A DNA stretch of 64,000 nt from DASQPA01 sp963757335 (GCA_963757335.1 CAVWRJ010000013.1:496001-560000); one strand, 5' to 3'. Shown: positions 17,372-26,327, counted from the stretch's first letter. The notes: a model not told the origin generated them from the letters alone. Program-made: numbers and translations.

Positions 17372-17690
17372 GCGGGTCGTCGGCGCCCGGGCGCGGGTCG
17401 TCCGCGCCCTGGCGCGAGTCGTCCGCGCCCTGGCGCGAGTCGTCCGCGCCCTGGCGCGAGTCGTCCGCGCTCTGGCGCAAGTCGTCCGCGCCCTGGCGCG
17501 AGTCGTCCGCGCCCTGGCGCGGGTCGTCCGCGCCCTGGTGCGAGTCGTCCGCTCCCTGGCGCGAGTCGTCCGCGCCCTGGCGCGAGTCGTCCGCGCCCTG
17601 GTGCGGGTCGTCCGCGCCCTGGCGCGAGTCGTCTGCGCCCTGGCGCGAGTCGTCCGCGCCCTGGTGCGGGTCGTCCGCGCCCTGGCGCCG
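17372..17690. repeat. 21-bp tandem array B (15 near-identical units)
   Basis: Part of the 449-base gap between the S8 peptidase start and the MNT gene. About 15 copies of a 21-bp unit, core GTCGTCCGCGCCCTGG followed by C/T, GCG and A/G. Variation is mostly A/G and C/T at two positions, with no indels. It is open in several frames and would encode acidic heptads on the minus strand, but it lies upstream of a well-supported start, so it is treated as non-coding. Confidence 0.92.
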
Positions 17691-17737
17691 GTCCAAGCGA
17701 GCAGGAGCTTGGCATTGACCCTGCTAAACTAGCTGTG

Positions 17738-18022
17738 ATGAGCCCTATCCTGGAGAGATATCGAGAGGAGATCCTCACCGTAGCGACTCGCCACGGCGTC
17801 AAGAACGTACGCGTGTTCGGCTCTCTGGCTCGCGGGGAGGGTAGCGAGAGCAGTGACCTCGACTTACTCGTGACTCTCGGAGAAGGGCGTTCGCTTCTAG
17901 ATCTAATAGGTCTTAAGCAGGACGTGGAGGACATCCTGCATCGTCCGGTGGACGTGGTGACGGAGCTAGCCCTCTCTCCCTATCTGCGAGAGCGCGTCCT
18001 TGCCGAAGCCATTCCGCTATGA
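17738..18022 (+). CDS. mntA: MNT-type minimal nucleotidyltransferase (MntA-like antitoxin)
   Basis: 94 residues. Carries GSLARGEGSESSDLDLLV near residue 30, the GS-x(10)-DxD nucleotidyltransferase motif. MntA-type proteins neutralise their HEPN partner, in studied cases by adding AMP to it. The stop overlaps the start of the HEPN gene by 4 bases (ATGA), the usual arrangement for this type VII toxin-antitoxin. GTG at 17735 is an alternative start. Array B ends about 50 bases upstream. Base composition is slightly lower in GC than the flanks, hinting at transfer. Confidence 0.9.
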   Translation: MSPILERYREEILTVATRHGVKNVRVFGSLARGEGSESSDLDLLVTLGEGRSLLDLIGLKQDVEDILHRPVDVVTELALSPYLRERVLAEAIPL

Positions 18023-18369
18023 GCCGAGACCAACTCTACCTTCGGCACGTGCTGGATGCGATTGTGAAGGTCGAGCGCTATGCTGCGGTGGGCCACCACG
18101 AGTTCATGGCCGCGTCCCACTGGCAAGATGCTGTGATCCGCCAGTTCGAGATTATCGGCGAAGCAGTGAAGCGACTCCCTTCTGAGGTTACCGAGCGCCG
18201 ACCTGACATCCCTTGGCGTCGCATCGCCGGTATGCGGGATGTCCTGATCCACAACTATATGGGCGTGGACCTGGAGGCGGTCTGGCAGGTTACGCAAGAC
18301 GAGCTGCCCAACCTGAGACAGGCTATAGAGGAGCTCCTGGACAAGCAGGCGGGGGACCTGAGCCGGTAA
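18019..18369 (+). CDS. hepT: HEPN-domain (DUF86) RNase toxin, HepT-like
   Basis: 116 residues, all helical. Contains RDVLIHNY near residue 75, the RX4H-Y motif of HepT-like HEPN ribonucleases, and the upstream conserved FEIIGEAVKRL. It pairs with the MNT gene by a 4-base overlap. HEPN toxins of this type cleave RNA (tRNA in studied cases) when not modified. Key residues look intact, so the module is probably functional. Repeats at 18375-18416 follow the stop. Confidence 0.92.
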   Translation: MSRDQLYLRHVLDAIVKVERYAAVGHHEFMAASHWQDAVIRQFEIIGEAVKRLPSEVTERRPDIPWRRIAGMRDVLIHNYMGVDLEAVWQVTQDELPNLRQAIEELLDKQAGDLSR

Positions 18370-18374
18370 CGGCC

Positions 18375-18416
18375 CTTGTTGTACGACAAGTCTGTTGTAC
18401 GACAAGGTTGTCGTAA
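18375..18416. repeat. Short repeat and palindrome between converging genes
   Basis: TTGTACGACAAG occurs twice 16 bases apart (18379-18390 and 18395-18406), each part of a near-palindrome centred on GTAC. A perfect inverted repeat TACGACAA-GG-TTGTCGTA spans 18398-18415. It lies between the ends of hepT and the ABC operon. It could be a bidirectional hairpin or a protein-binding site. Confidence 0.6.
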
Positions 18417-18445
18417 GGGTCAAGCTCTCTCCGGGCCTACTCACT

Positions 18446-19471
18446 TCACAGCAGGTGCCCGGCGCCTGGCCGCAGCGCCACCCGCAAGTCCGCCCCCACC
18501 GCCAGCGCCGCCCCCGGCGCCAAGTGCGCCAGGACCTCCTCCCCGCCTGGAAGCCGCAGGACCACCCGGTCGTAGGGGCCGAGCCCGCGCGAGTCGACGA
18601 CCGTTGCAGGCACCCCACTCGGATCGACGATCAGATCCTCGGGGCGGACGAGGAGCTGCTGGCCTTCCAACGCGGGCAGGTCGAGAGCACCGAGCGCGGT
18701 GACCGGCCGGCCGCCCTTCAGGGTGACCGGGAGGAGATTCGCCTCACCCAGGAAGCTCGCCACGAAGGGGTCGGCCGGGCGGCGGTAGAGGTCGAGGGGG
18801 GCGCCCGCCTGGACGATCTGGCCACGGTTTAGCACTACCAGGTGGCCGGCCAGGAGCATCGCCTCCTCCTGGTCGTGGGTGACGTAGAGGACGGTAGTCC
18901 CCAGGCCGGCCAGGAGGCGGGCGAGATCGGCGCGGACGGTGCGGCGGAGGCGGGCGTCGAGGGCCGAGAGCGGCTCGTCGAGGAGGAGGAGGGCCGGGCG
19001 GGGGGCGATGGCGCGGGCCACGGCGACCCGCTGCTGCTCGCCGCCGGAGAGCTCAGCCGGAAGGCGGTCGAGGAGCGCTTCGAGGGCGAGAAGAGCGGCG
19101 GCCTCCATGACCCGGCGCTCCACTGCGGACTTCGGCTGGCGGTTCTTGCGATAGCGGAGCGTGGTCAGGCCGAAGGCGATGTTCTCGCGTACGGTGAGGT
19201 GCGGGAAGAGGGCGTAGGATTGGAAGACCACCCCCACATCGCGCTTCTCGGTCGGCACTCCGGCCATGTCCAGGCCATCGAAGAGGACCGTACCCGCCGT
19301 GGGATGGAGGAGCCCGGCGAGGAGGCGCAGGAGGGTCGACTTCCCCGAGCCCGAGGGGCCGATCACCACCGTCGTCCGGCCTTCCAGGAGGTCGAACGAC
19401 AGGCCTCCTTCCCCGCCGAGCACCGGCATCTCGGCATAGGCGTAGGCAACACCGCGCACGGCGATCTTCAC
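18446..19471 (-). CDS. ABC transporter ATP-binding protein
   Basis: 341 residues. Walker A GPSGSGKST (~residue 38), Q-loop VVFQSYALFPHLTV, signature LSGGEQQRVAVARA (~142), Walker B LLLLDEPLSALDARLR and switch His in YVTHDQEEAM. C-terminal ~100 residues are a TOBE-like domain (LLVRPEDLIV). This is the CUT/PotA/FbpC-like class that powers importers of small ligands such as iron, polyamines or phosphonates. It is the last gene of the porin, binding protein, permease, permease, ATPase operon; its ATG overlaps the upstream permease stop by 4 bases. Confidence 0.95.
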   Translation of the reverse strand: MKIAVRGVAYAYAEMPVLGGEGGLSFDLLEGRTTVVIGPSGSGKSTLLRLLAGLLHPTAGTVLFDGLDMAGVPTEKRDVGVVFQSYALFPHLTVRENIAFGLTTLRYRKNRQPKSAVERRVMEAAALLALEALLDRLPAELSGGEQQRVAVARAIAPRPALLLLDEPLSALDARLRRTVRADLARLLAGLGTTVLYVTHDQEEAMLLAGHLVVLNRGQIVQAGAPLDLYRRPADPFVASFLGEANLLPVTLKGGRPVTALGALDLPALEGQQLLVRPEDLIVDPSGVPATVVDSRGLGPYDRVVLRLPGGEEVLAHLAPGAALAVGADLRVALRPGAGHLL

Positions 19472-20274
19472 GCCGGCAGCCCCCGGTGGAACTCCTCGCC
19501 GCCCAGCGCCTGGATGGCGACCATCGCCGGCACCACGGGGAGGAGGAAGACGATCGTGGCAGCGGCGGCGACCGGGAAGGAGTTCGTCGTGTAGGTCGAG
19601 TAGAGGGCCGACGGGAAGGTCTGGAGGAGCGGGGTGGCGAGGAGGAACGAGACGTTGAACTCCCCCCAGGAGACGGCGAAGACGAGGAGCGCGGCGAGGA
19701 CGAGCGACGGCACGAGGAGGGGGAGCACCACCCGCCGCACGGTCTCGCCCGGGGTGGCGCCCAAGGTCTTCGCCGCCGCTTCGAGCCCGGGGTCGAAGCC
19801 GGAGAGGGCGTTGCCCACGGTCTTTAAAACCAGCGGCACGGTGTAGGCGAGGTGCCCGGCGACCAGGAGGAGGAAGCGCGGGGTGCCACCGGCGGTCTCG
19901 ATCAGGGCGACGGCTAAAGCGATCCCGGGGATGGCGAGGGGGGCGAGGGCGGCCGATTCGAGCCAGCGGGCACCCGGGAAGGGGCGGCGGCTGAAAGCGT
20001 AGGCGGCGGGGGCGCCGAGGAGGAGGGCGAGCGGCACCACCGCCGCCACCAGGGCGGCCGAGTGGAGGAGCGCCTCCCCCCAGATCCCGAGGACGTAGCG
20101 GAAGAGCTCGGCCGTGCTCTCGACCTGCGCCCCCTCCGAACGCTGACCGTAGAACTCCGAGCGCGAGAAGGCCCCCCAGACGGTGATGAGGATGGGCGCC
20201 AGGAGCGCCAGGGCGGTCGCGGCCGTCCAGGCGATCCCCGTCCGCCGGGCGAGCCGGCGCGGTGCGATCCTCAC
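19468..20274 (-). CDS. ABC importer permease (second)
   Basis: 268 residues, about six membrane spans. The EAA loop that contacts the ATPase is EAAAKTLGATPGETVRRVVL (~residue 180). Belongs to the binding-protein-dependent inner-membrane component family (BPD_transp_1). It overlaps the neighbouring genes by 4 bases at both ends, so it is translationally coupled. Confidence 0.93.
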   Translation of the reverse strand: MRIAPRRLARRTGIAWTAATALALLAPILITVWGAFSRSEFYGQRSEGAQVESTAELFRYVLGIWGEALLHSAALVAAVVPLALLLGAPAAYAFSRRPFPGARWLESAALAPLAIPGIALAVALIETAGGTPRFLLLVAGHLAYTVPLVLKTVGNALSGFDPGLEAAAKTLGATPGETVRRVVLPLLVPSLVLAALLVFAVSWGEFNVSFLLATPLLQTFPSALYSTYTTNSFPVAAAATIVFLLPVVPAMVAIQALGGEEFHRGLPA

Positions 20275-21089
20275 TCCCGCCCTCCGCCGAGCAGGCGGTC
20301 GACGGCCAGGGTGACCGCGGCGAGCACCAGGCAGAGCGCCCCGGCCACGGCGTCGTTCAAGAACCCGGTGAGCTCGGTATAGACCTCCAGGGGGGCGACC
20401 GAGAAACGGCGGGAGAGGAGGAGCGCCACCCCGAAGGAGCCCATGGAGGCCGAGAAGGTGATGGCGAGAGTCGAGCGGAGCGCCGGGGCGGCCACCGGTA
20501 AGACCACCCGGCCGAGGCGGGCGAGCGGGCCTGCCCCGAGAGTGCGGGCGGCGGCGTCGAGCTCCCAGGGGAAGCGGCGGAAGGCGGATTCGAGGGTCAC
20601 CACCGCCCGCGGCACCTCGAAGTAGAGATAGGCGAGGAAGAGCCCGGCCGGCGCATAGGCGAGGCTCGCGAGAAGAGGCCGGCCGGTCAGCAGCTCCAAG
20701 AGCCTCGGCACCGCCCCGATCCGGCCGAAGAGGACGATCATGAGGAAGCCGACGAGGACTCCGGAGAAGGTGAGCGGGAGAGAGATCGCCGTCCGCAGGA
20801 GGTCGCGGCCCCGGAAACGCTCGCGGGCGAGGATCCAGGCCGGGACGAGCGAGAGAACGACGGCGGTCGAGGCCGCAAAGGCCGAGAGCAGGAGCGAATG
20901 AACAAGGGCCGTGCGGTAGCGGCCGGCCCCGAGCACCGCCCGGAGCGCGGGAGCCCCCGGGCCCGCGAAGGCCGCCGCAGCCAGTCGGCCGAGCGGCCAG
21001 AGGACCAGGCCGGAGAGAAAAAGGAGGAGCGGGAGGGCGAGGAGCGCTCCCGTCCAGGCCCCGCCCCTACCGGCTGCCCCGGATCTCAT
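20271..21089 (-). CDS. ABC importer permease (first)
   Basis: 272 residues with about six spans and an EAA loop DAAARTLGAGPLARLGRVVL (~residue 180). The start overlaps the end of the binding-protein gene by 23 bases. Two distinct permeases plus one ATPase fit an importer of the iron/spermidine/2-aminoethylphosphonate class rather than a fused-permease system. Confidence 0.92.
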   Translation of the reverse strand: MRSGAAGRGGAWTGALLALPLLLFLSGLVLWPLGRLAAAAFAGPGAPALRAVLGAGRYRTALVHSLLLSAFAASTAVVLSLVPAWILARERFRGRDLLRTAISLPLTFSGVLVGFLMIVLFGRIGAVPRLLELLTGRPLLASLAYAPAGLFLAYLYFEVPRAVVTLESAFRRFPWELDAAARTLGAGPLARLGRVVLPVAAPALRSTLAITFSASMGSFGVALLLSRRFSVAPLEVYTELTGFLNDAVAGALCLVLAAVTLAVDRLLGGGRE

Positions 21090-22104
21090 CCAACCAGGCC
21101 TTTTTGAGCGCGTCCGCCGCTCCCGCCATCTTGGCGAGGTCGAGCGCCCGCGCCCGCTTGTAGTCCGCCTCGGGGAGGAACTTCGCCGCCACGTCGGCGG
21201 GCAGGGCGCCGGGGAGGATGGGCCGGAAGTAGGCCTTGGCGAACTCCGCCTGGGCCGGCTTGGTGAGCAGCCAGTCGAAGTACCGCTTCGTCTCCTCCGG
21301 ATGCGGGGCGCCCTTGGCCATCCCCATCACCAGGGGCATGGTGAAGCTCCCCTCCATGGGGATTATCACTTCGACCGGCCCGTGGTCGACATACTTCATC
21401 TTGTAGCCGTTGCCGTCGGCGTTGATCCAGATCGGCACCTCGCCGCGGAGCACCGAGTTGTAGATCGACTCCCGCGGGTAGGAGGAGACGTTGGCGTCGA
21501 GCTTCTTGAGATAGGCGAGACCGGGTTTGAAATCCTTCTCGCTCCCCCCCATCAGCTCGTTCACCCCGTAGACGAGGGTGAAGGAGGTGCCCCCCCAGGT
21601 CGGGTCGTCGTAGGCGATCTTCCCCTGGTAGACCGGTTTCAGGAGGTCGGCCCAGGAGCGCGGCACGGGGGCGCCACCCAGCGCCTTGGTGTTGACGACG
21701 AAGGCGATGGCGCTGGTGTGGATCGTCCACCAGAGGCCGTTCGGGTCCTTGAGGCCGGCCGGGACCACCTCCCAACCTTTCGGCTTGTAGGGCTGGTGGA
21801 GCCCCTTTTGCGCCGCCTGGAACCCGATCGCCCCCGAGTAGTAGGCGCAGTCGGCCTGCGGGTGCTCCTTCTCCTTGTCGAGAGCCGCCATGGCGACCGA
21901 GGAGCCCTTGTCGTCCGGTGGCACCTTCACCCCGGAGACCTTCTCGTAGAGGGCGGTGACGCCACCCCAGTTGGCATAGTTGGGGATGCAGTCGTACTGG
22001 ACGACGACCTTCTGCGCCGCCCAGGCCGTGCCGGCGAGCGCCGCGGCGGTCAGCAGGAGGGCGGGGACGAGCTTCTTCGTCTTCCTATGTTTCTTCCTGT
22101 CCAT
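21067..22104 (-). CDS. Periplasmic substrate-binding protein of the ABC importer (family 1, iron/polyamine/phosphonate class)
   Basis: 345 residues, ATG 22104 with AAGGAG upstream. Signal peptide with a strongly basic start (MDRKKHRKTKK) and cleavage near TAWAA. The mature part shows the two-lobe binding-protein pattern: VVVQYDCIPNYANWGG, YYSGAIGFQAAQKGL, GLWWTIHTSAIAFVVNTKALGG, IAYDDPTWGGTSF and a C-terminal AYFRPILPG. The ligand cannot be told from sequence alone; Fe3+, thiamine, polyamine and phosphonate binders all share this fold. It starts 9 bases after the porin stop. Confidence 0.88.
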   Translation of the reverse strand: MDRKKHRKTKKLVPALLLTAAALAGTAWAAQKVVVQYDCIPNYANWGGVTALYEKVSGVKVPPDDKGSSVAMAALDKEKEHPQADCAYYSGAIGFQAAQKGLHQPYKPKGWEVVPAGLKDPNGLWWTIHTSAIAFVVNTKALGGAPVPRSWADLLKPVYQGKIAYDDPTWGGTSFTLVYGVNELMGGSEKDFKPGLAYLKKLDANVSSYPRESIYNSVLRGEVPIWINADGNGYKMKYVDHGPVEVIIPMEGSFTMPLVMGMAKGAPHPEETKRYFDWLLTKPAQAEFAKAYFRPILPGALPADVAAKFLPEADYKRARALDLAKMAGAADALKKAWLDEIRGSR

Positions 22105-22113
22105 GGCGGCTCC

Positions 22114-23247
22114 TTAGAAGTTGTAGTTCAAAACCAGGTTGTAACTCTTGTCGATAAACTCCTCGGGGCCGCTCCGGGGCTGGCTCTTCCACCAGTCGTA
22201 CTCGACGATGAGCTTGAAGTTGTCGGCGATGCCGAAAACCAGGCCGGGCACGATCTCGGTCTCCTGGGCGCCGGAGCCCTTGTAGTCGACCCGGCTCCAG
22301 TTGACCCGGAGGTTCAAGCGCGGATGGACCTGCCAACGGGTGCCGGCGAGGTAGTAGGTGGCGTCGTCGTAGCCCAGGCGGGAGAAGGGGTGGAAGGTGT
22401 CGTTTCTCTCCCCGGTCTGGCGGAGGATTTCGACATAGGAGATCGACGGCCCCCAGGTGAGGGTCGCGTCGCCCGCCACTTGGCCGAGCTTGAAGCTCCT
22501 GCCGACCGCGGGGTCCGCTCCCCGCCGGTCGATCCGCCCGGAGAGACCGGAGACCCCCAGGGCGAGCGTGCGGCCAGGGCCGAAGGTCCAGGTGGGAACG
22601 AGGCGGATCGTCCCGGTGTCGGCCAGGGTGGCGTCGGGGTCGCTCTCGACGTCGCGGCCGGGGAGCGAGCCGTCCACCTTGTCGTTGTTGGCGAGGAACT
22701 GGAGCGAGTAGTCGACCGCGAAAGCGGGCGCGAACGGCCGGCTCCCCACCAGCTCGGCGCCGTAGTCGGGGTTGAGCTTCAGGCCGTTGAAGTACTGGAC
22801 GTTGCCGAAGAACGAGTCGTCCCAGAGGATGCCCACCTTGCGGTAGAACTTGCCGGCGTGGAGCTCGCCCACCGGTGTCTTGGCCCAGGCGTAGGCCTCC
22901 TGGAACCAGACGTCCGAGACGTAGAAGGAGCGCAGCTTCGAGTCGCGGGCCCGGGTCTGGACGTGGAGGCCGTAGCGCTGGTCCACGGTGGCGGCATCGA
23001 AGTTGAGGAGGAAAGCGTAGATCTCGAACTTGTTCTTCCCCCCGGCCAACTGGGGAAGGTAGTCGAAGAGGTAGATGCCCCCGGAGAGCTTGAAGCTGCC
23101 GTTGGGGGCGACGACCGGCGTCACCACTGCGGGGGCCGCGGGGGCGGCAGGGCTCACCTCCTCCCCGGCGGCCGGCGAGGCGATTCCCGACATCACCAAC
23201 AGGGACAGCAGTCCCAGTACGGCAAGGCTGTTTTTCGAACGCAGCAC
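22114..23247 (-). CDS. Outer-membrane porin-like beta-barrel protein
   Basis: 377 residues, GTG start with GGAGAGGGAGG upstream. Signal peptide (~1-28), Pro/Ala linker, then alternating amphipathic strands rich in aromatics and ending in Phe (NLVLNYNF), the terminal residue used for outer-membrane insertion. Resembles phosphate-selective/OprO-P-like porins in overall pattern, but I cannot assign a subfamily. First gene of the ABC-import operon, so it probably provides the outer-membrane entry route for the same ligand. Confidence 0.8.
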   Translation of the reverse strand: MLRSKNSLAVLGLLSLLVMSGIASPAAGEEVSPAAPAAPAVVTPVVAPNGSFKLSGGIYLFDYLPQLAGGKNKFEIYAFLLNFDAATVDQRYGLHVQTRARDSKLRSFYVSDVWFQEAYAWAKTPVGELHAGKFYRKVGILWDDSFFGNVQYFNGLKLNPDYGAELVGSRPFAPAFAVDYSLQFLANNDKVDGSLPGRDVESDPDATLADTGTIRLVPTWTFGPGRTLALGVSGLSGRIDRRGADPAVGRSFKLGQVAGDATLTWGPSISYVEILRQTGERNDTFHPFSRLGYDDATYYLAGTRWQVHPRLNLRVNWSRVDYKGSGAQETEIVPGLVFGIADNFKLIVEYDWWKSQPRSGPEEFIDKSYNLVLNYNF

Positions 23248-23361
23248 AAACCCTCCCTCTCCAAAGAGTCGTCAAACCGGCCACGAAGCATATACGGCCT
23301 CGTAGGTGGCCTGGATGAGCGGACGAAGCGGCGGCAGTGCCCGCGGCAACCGCCGGGCACG

Positions 23362-23390
23362 AAAAGGGGGAGCCCGGAAAGGCCCCCCCT
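23362..23390 (-). terminator. Intrinsic terminator of the TonB receptor gene
   Basis: A stem of ten pairs with one mismatch (AGGGGGAGCC/GGCCCCCCCT, 23365-23390, loop CGGAAA) is followed on the minus strand by a T run (A residues at 23362-23365). It separates the receptor from the porin/ABC operon. Confidence 0.7.
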
Positions 23391-23414
23391 CGAAACGACG
23401 TTTTTAGCGCCGGG

Positions 23415-26327
23415 TTAGAAGTCGTAGCGCGCGGCGAGCTGTACCGTGCGCGGCGTGCCGACGCCCGAGTCCTTACCGAAGGTCGGGAGAGGCGTCTGGG
23501 CGGGGCCGTAGACGGTGTTGGTGACGAAACGGTTGCCGGTGTTCGTGCAGTTGAAGCACTCGCCGAAGACCGAAAGGTTACCCGGTCCGATCCGGAACTC
23601 CTTGGCGAGCCTCAAGCTCAGGCTGTAGAAGGAGGGCTGGCGGAACGAGTTGCGGCCGAGGTGGACGCCGTTGATCGTCGGCCGGTCGGTCGAGGGCTCG
23701 CCGTCGCCGTTGACGTCGGCGTTGATGGTCGGCGTGTAGGGGGAGCCGGTCTCGAAGACGAGCGAGCCGGAGAGGCCGAGGCCCCAGTAGGGGGTCTGCC
23801 AGAGGCTGCTCAAGACCCCCTTCCAGCGCTGGTCACGATTGGAGAAGCCGTAGTTGTTGTCGAGGTTGTTGTAGTTCTCGGCCTGGATGCCGGCGAAGTT
23901 GCGCTCGTTCGAGTCGTTGTCCTTGTCCTCCGACCAGGTCAGCGCGCCATAGAGACTGAAGTTATCGGCCAGACGGCGGTTGAAGGTCGTGGTGATCCCG
24001 AGGTAGCGCGAACGGCCGTCCGAGAGGCTCTCGGTGATCCGCCCGTAGTAGGGGAAGGGGAAGACGGTCGTGCTGTAGTGCGGCTGCCCGTTGCTGGAGA
24101 GCGTGCCGTCGAGCTCGCGGTTCATGTCCCGCAGACGCTGCAGGTTGTGGCCCTGGGCATAGGTGATGTCGATCCCGGCCGTCGAATGGGTGAAGACCTC
24201 CCGCTCGGCGCCCAAGGTGACCCGGTCGGTGTAGGGGTCCTCGAAATTCGGCGCGATGGTGAAGACGCCGGGGCGCTTCGGGGTGGGGATCTTGGTGAAG
24301 TCGATGCGCTCGACCCCCGGAACCTGGAAGGCGCTGCCCCAGCCCGGCGACAGCGGATCGGTGGGCGCGAGGATGTTGCCGTTCGGGTCGCGCGGCGCCG
24401 AGATGATGTACTGCGTGCCGCGCAGGCCGTTCGAGGTATAGAGCTGGGCGAAGAGGATCGCCGGGGTGCGGCTCCAGAAGCGGCCGGCCGAGACGCGGAC
24501 GGCGGTCTTCGAATCCGGCGCCCAGGAGGCGCCGAAGCGGGGCGAGAACTGCTTGTTGGCGTCCGGGATCTTGGCGGTGAGCTTGAACGAGCCGTCCGGG
24601 TTCCTGTCGTTCGGATTGAGGACCGGGGCGTTGGGGTTGTCCAAACCCTCCCAGCGGATGCCGGCCGAGAACGTCAGGTTGGGGCGGGCGAACCACTGGT
24701 CCTGGAGAAAGACGGCGGTCTCCTTCTGGCCGAAGGCGGCGCGGCCGGCCTCAGAGGAAGTGAGACCGCCCAGGCCCCCGAACTGCCGGTACTGCGACCA
24801 CTTGCCGGCCAGGAAGTCGGCGTTGCTGTTGAAGATGAAGACGCCCCGCCAGTTGCCGCGGAAGACCTGGTCGATCGAGGTGTCGTTGTAGTCGAAGCCG
24901 GTCTTCAAGATGTGATTGTCGAGCAGGTAGGTGAAGGTGTCCGACGCCTCCTTGCGCTTGGTGGTCGAGGTGATCGGCAGGAAGCTCACCTCGCCGTAAC
25001 GCGCGATGCCGACGTCGATCTCGGGGAGGTTCAGCCCTTTGTCCGCCCGCGGCGTGTTCTCGTTGGTGTAGTTCAAGTTGAGGTCGTTCAGGATGTTGGC
25101 GCCGAACTGCCCGGAGTAGGTGGAGACGTAGTTCTTGGAGTCGAGCCCCTCGGTGCCGTTGTAGCTCGCGGTCCGCGTCTGCGAGTTGCCGGTGCCGTTC
25201 ACCCCGGTGTACTTGTCGGCGTTGAGCCGCGCCATGACGCGCTGCGACGGGGTGATCTGGTAGTCGATCCGCCCGAACTTGACGTCGCCGTCCCGGGTCT
25301 GGACGTAGGAGGAGGGCGAGGAGAGAACCGGGTACCTGGCGAAGATCGCGGGATCGAGGACGAAGCCCGAGATCGGCACCGTCACGTCCTGCTTCTGCTT
25401 GTCGTAGGAGAGGAAGTAGAAGAGCTTGTCCTTGACCGCCGCGCCGCCGAGCGAGGCGCCGTACTGGTCCTTCTTCTGGTCGGCGGCCTTGGTGCCATTG
25501 GCGAAGTTGGCGATGAGGTTCTGCGGCTGGTCGTAGTAGAAGCCCGAGCCGTGGAGGACGTTGGTGCCGCTCTTCGTGATGACGTTGACGAAGCCGCCGC
25601 CCGAGCGCCCGAACTCGACCGAGGCGCCATTGGTAATGACGGTGAACTCCTTGATCGACTCCTGCGAGAGGGAGAGCGGGGCGCGCCCCTCGGCGCTCCC
25701 CACCGTGCCGCCGAAGAAGGCGTCGTTGTAGTCGACGCCGTCGACCGTGACGTTGGTGTTGATGCCGCGCTGGCCGGAGATCGAGAGGTTGCCGCGCTCG
25801 GAGTCGAGACGGGTCTCGGGGGTGAGCAGGACGAGGCTCTTGAAGTCGCGGCCGTTGATCGGGATGGCCGCGATCTGCTCCGTCTGGATCGTCGTCCCGA
25901 CCGTCGTGTTGGTGACCTCGACGAGCGGCACGGCGGCGGTGACCGTGATGTTCTCGGTGATCTTCCCCACCTCGAGAGTGAAGTTGATGCTCGGGGTCGA
26001 GCCGAGGAGCAGCCGGATGTCCCTTCGCGAGGACGTTTCGAAGCCGTCGAGCGCGGCGCTCACCGTGTAGGTGCCGGTCGGCAGGTTGAGGAGCCGGTAG
26101 AAGCCCTCCTTGTCGGAGACCGTCGTCAGCTTGAGGCCGGTCTCCTGGTTGGCGGCTTCGATCGTGACGCCCGGGAGCGGCGCGCCGTCGCCGCCCTTGA
26201 CCGTGCCGGAGATCCGGCTCGTCGTCACGTCCGTCTGGGCGAACGCGGCGCCGGCCAGGGCGAGAAGCAGGCCCAGAGCGAGGAGCGCCGAGGCCCACTT
26301 TCTTCCGCGGGGATGGAGATGCACCAT
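23415..26327 (-). CDS. TonB-dependent receptor with N-terminal carboxypeptidase regulatory-like domain (Oar-like)
   Basis: 970 residues; ATG 26327 with a near-perfect AAAGGAGG site 6 bases away. Signal peptide (~1-31, ending GAAFAQ). Residues ~35-120 are a CarboxypepD_reg-like beta-sandwich (ISGTVKGGDGAPLPGVTIEA, LPTGTYTVSAALDGFE). The plug domain (~125-280) contains INGRDFKSLVLLTPETR and SIKEFTVITNGASVEFGRSGGGF. The rest is a large beta-barrel ending in LAARYDF. Such Oar-like receptors are abundant in Acidobacteriota and take up large ligands or oligosaccharides using TonB energy. It is monocistronic, with its own terminator. Substrate unknown. Confidence 0.95.
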   Translation of the reverse strand: MVHLHPRGRKWASALLALGLLLALAGAAFAQTDVTTSRISGTVKGGDGAPLPGVTIEAANQETGLKLTTVSDKEGFYRLLNLPTGTYTVSAALDGFETSSRRDIRLLLGSTPSINFTLEVGKITENITVTAAVPLVEVTNTTVGTTIQTEQIAAIPINGRDFKSLVLLTPETRLDSERGNLSISGQRGINTNVTVDGVDYNDAFFGGTVGSAEGRAPLSLSQESIKEFTVITNGASVEFGRSGGGFVNVITKSGTNVLHGSGFYYDQPQNLIANFANGTKAADQKKDQYGASLGGAAVKDKLFYFLSYDKQKQDVTVPISGFVLDPAIFARYPVLSSPSSYVQTRDGDVKFGRIDYQITPSQRVMARLNADKYTGVNGTGNSQTRTASYNGTEGLDSKNYVSTYSGQFGANILNDLNLNYTNENTPRADKGLNLPEIDVGIARYGEVSFLPITSTTKRKEASDTFTYLLDNHILKTGFDYNDTSIDQVFRGNWRGVFIFNSNADFLAGKWSQYRQFGGLGGLTSSEAGRAAFGQKETAVFLQDQWFARPNLTFSAGIRWEGLDNPNAPVLNPNDRNPDGSFKLTAKIPDANKQFSPRFGASWAPDSKTAVRVSAGRFWSRTPAILFAQLYTSNGLRGTQYIISAPRDPNGNILAPTDPLSPGWGSAFQVPGVERIDFTKIPTPKRPGVFTIAPNFEDPYTDRVTLGAEREVFTHSTAGIDITYAQGHNLQRLRDMNRELDGTLSSNGQPHYSTTVFPFPYYGRITESLSDGRSRYLGITTTFNRRLADNFSLYGALTWSEDKDNDSNERNFAGIQAENYNNLDNNYGFSNRDQRWKGVLSSLWQTPYWGLGLSGSLVFETGSPYTPTINADVNGDGEPSTDRPTINGVHLGRNSFRQPSFYSLSLRLAKEFRIGPGNLSVFGECFNCTNTGNRFVTNTVYGPAQTPLPTFGKDSGVGTPRTVQLAARYDF

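Noticed and set aside
17289..17696. N-terminal extension of the S8 peptidase through array B
   Set aside because: A strong ribosome site and signal peptide support the start at 17288; the extension is only repeat-encoded acidic heptads.
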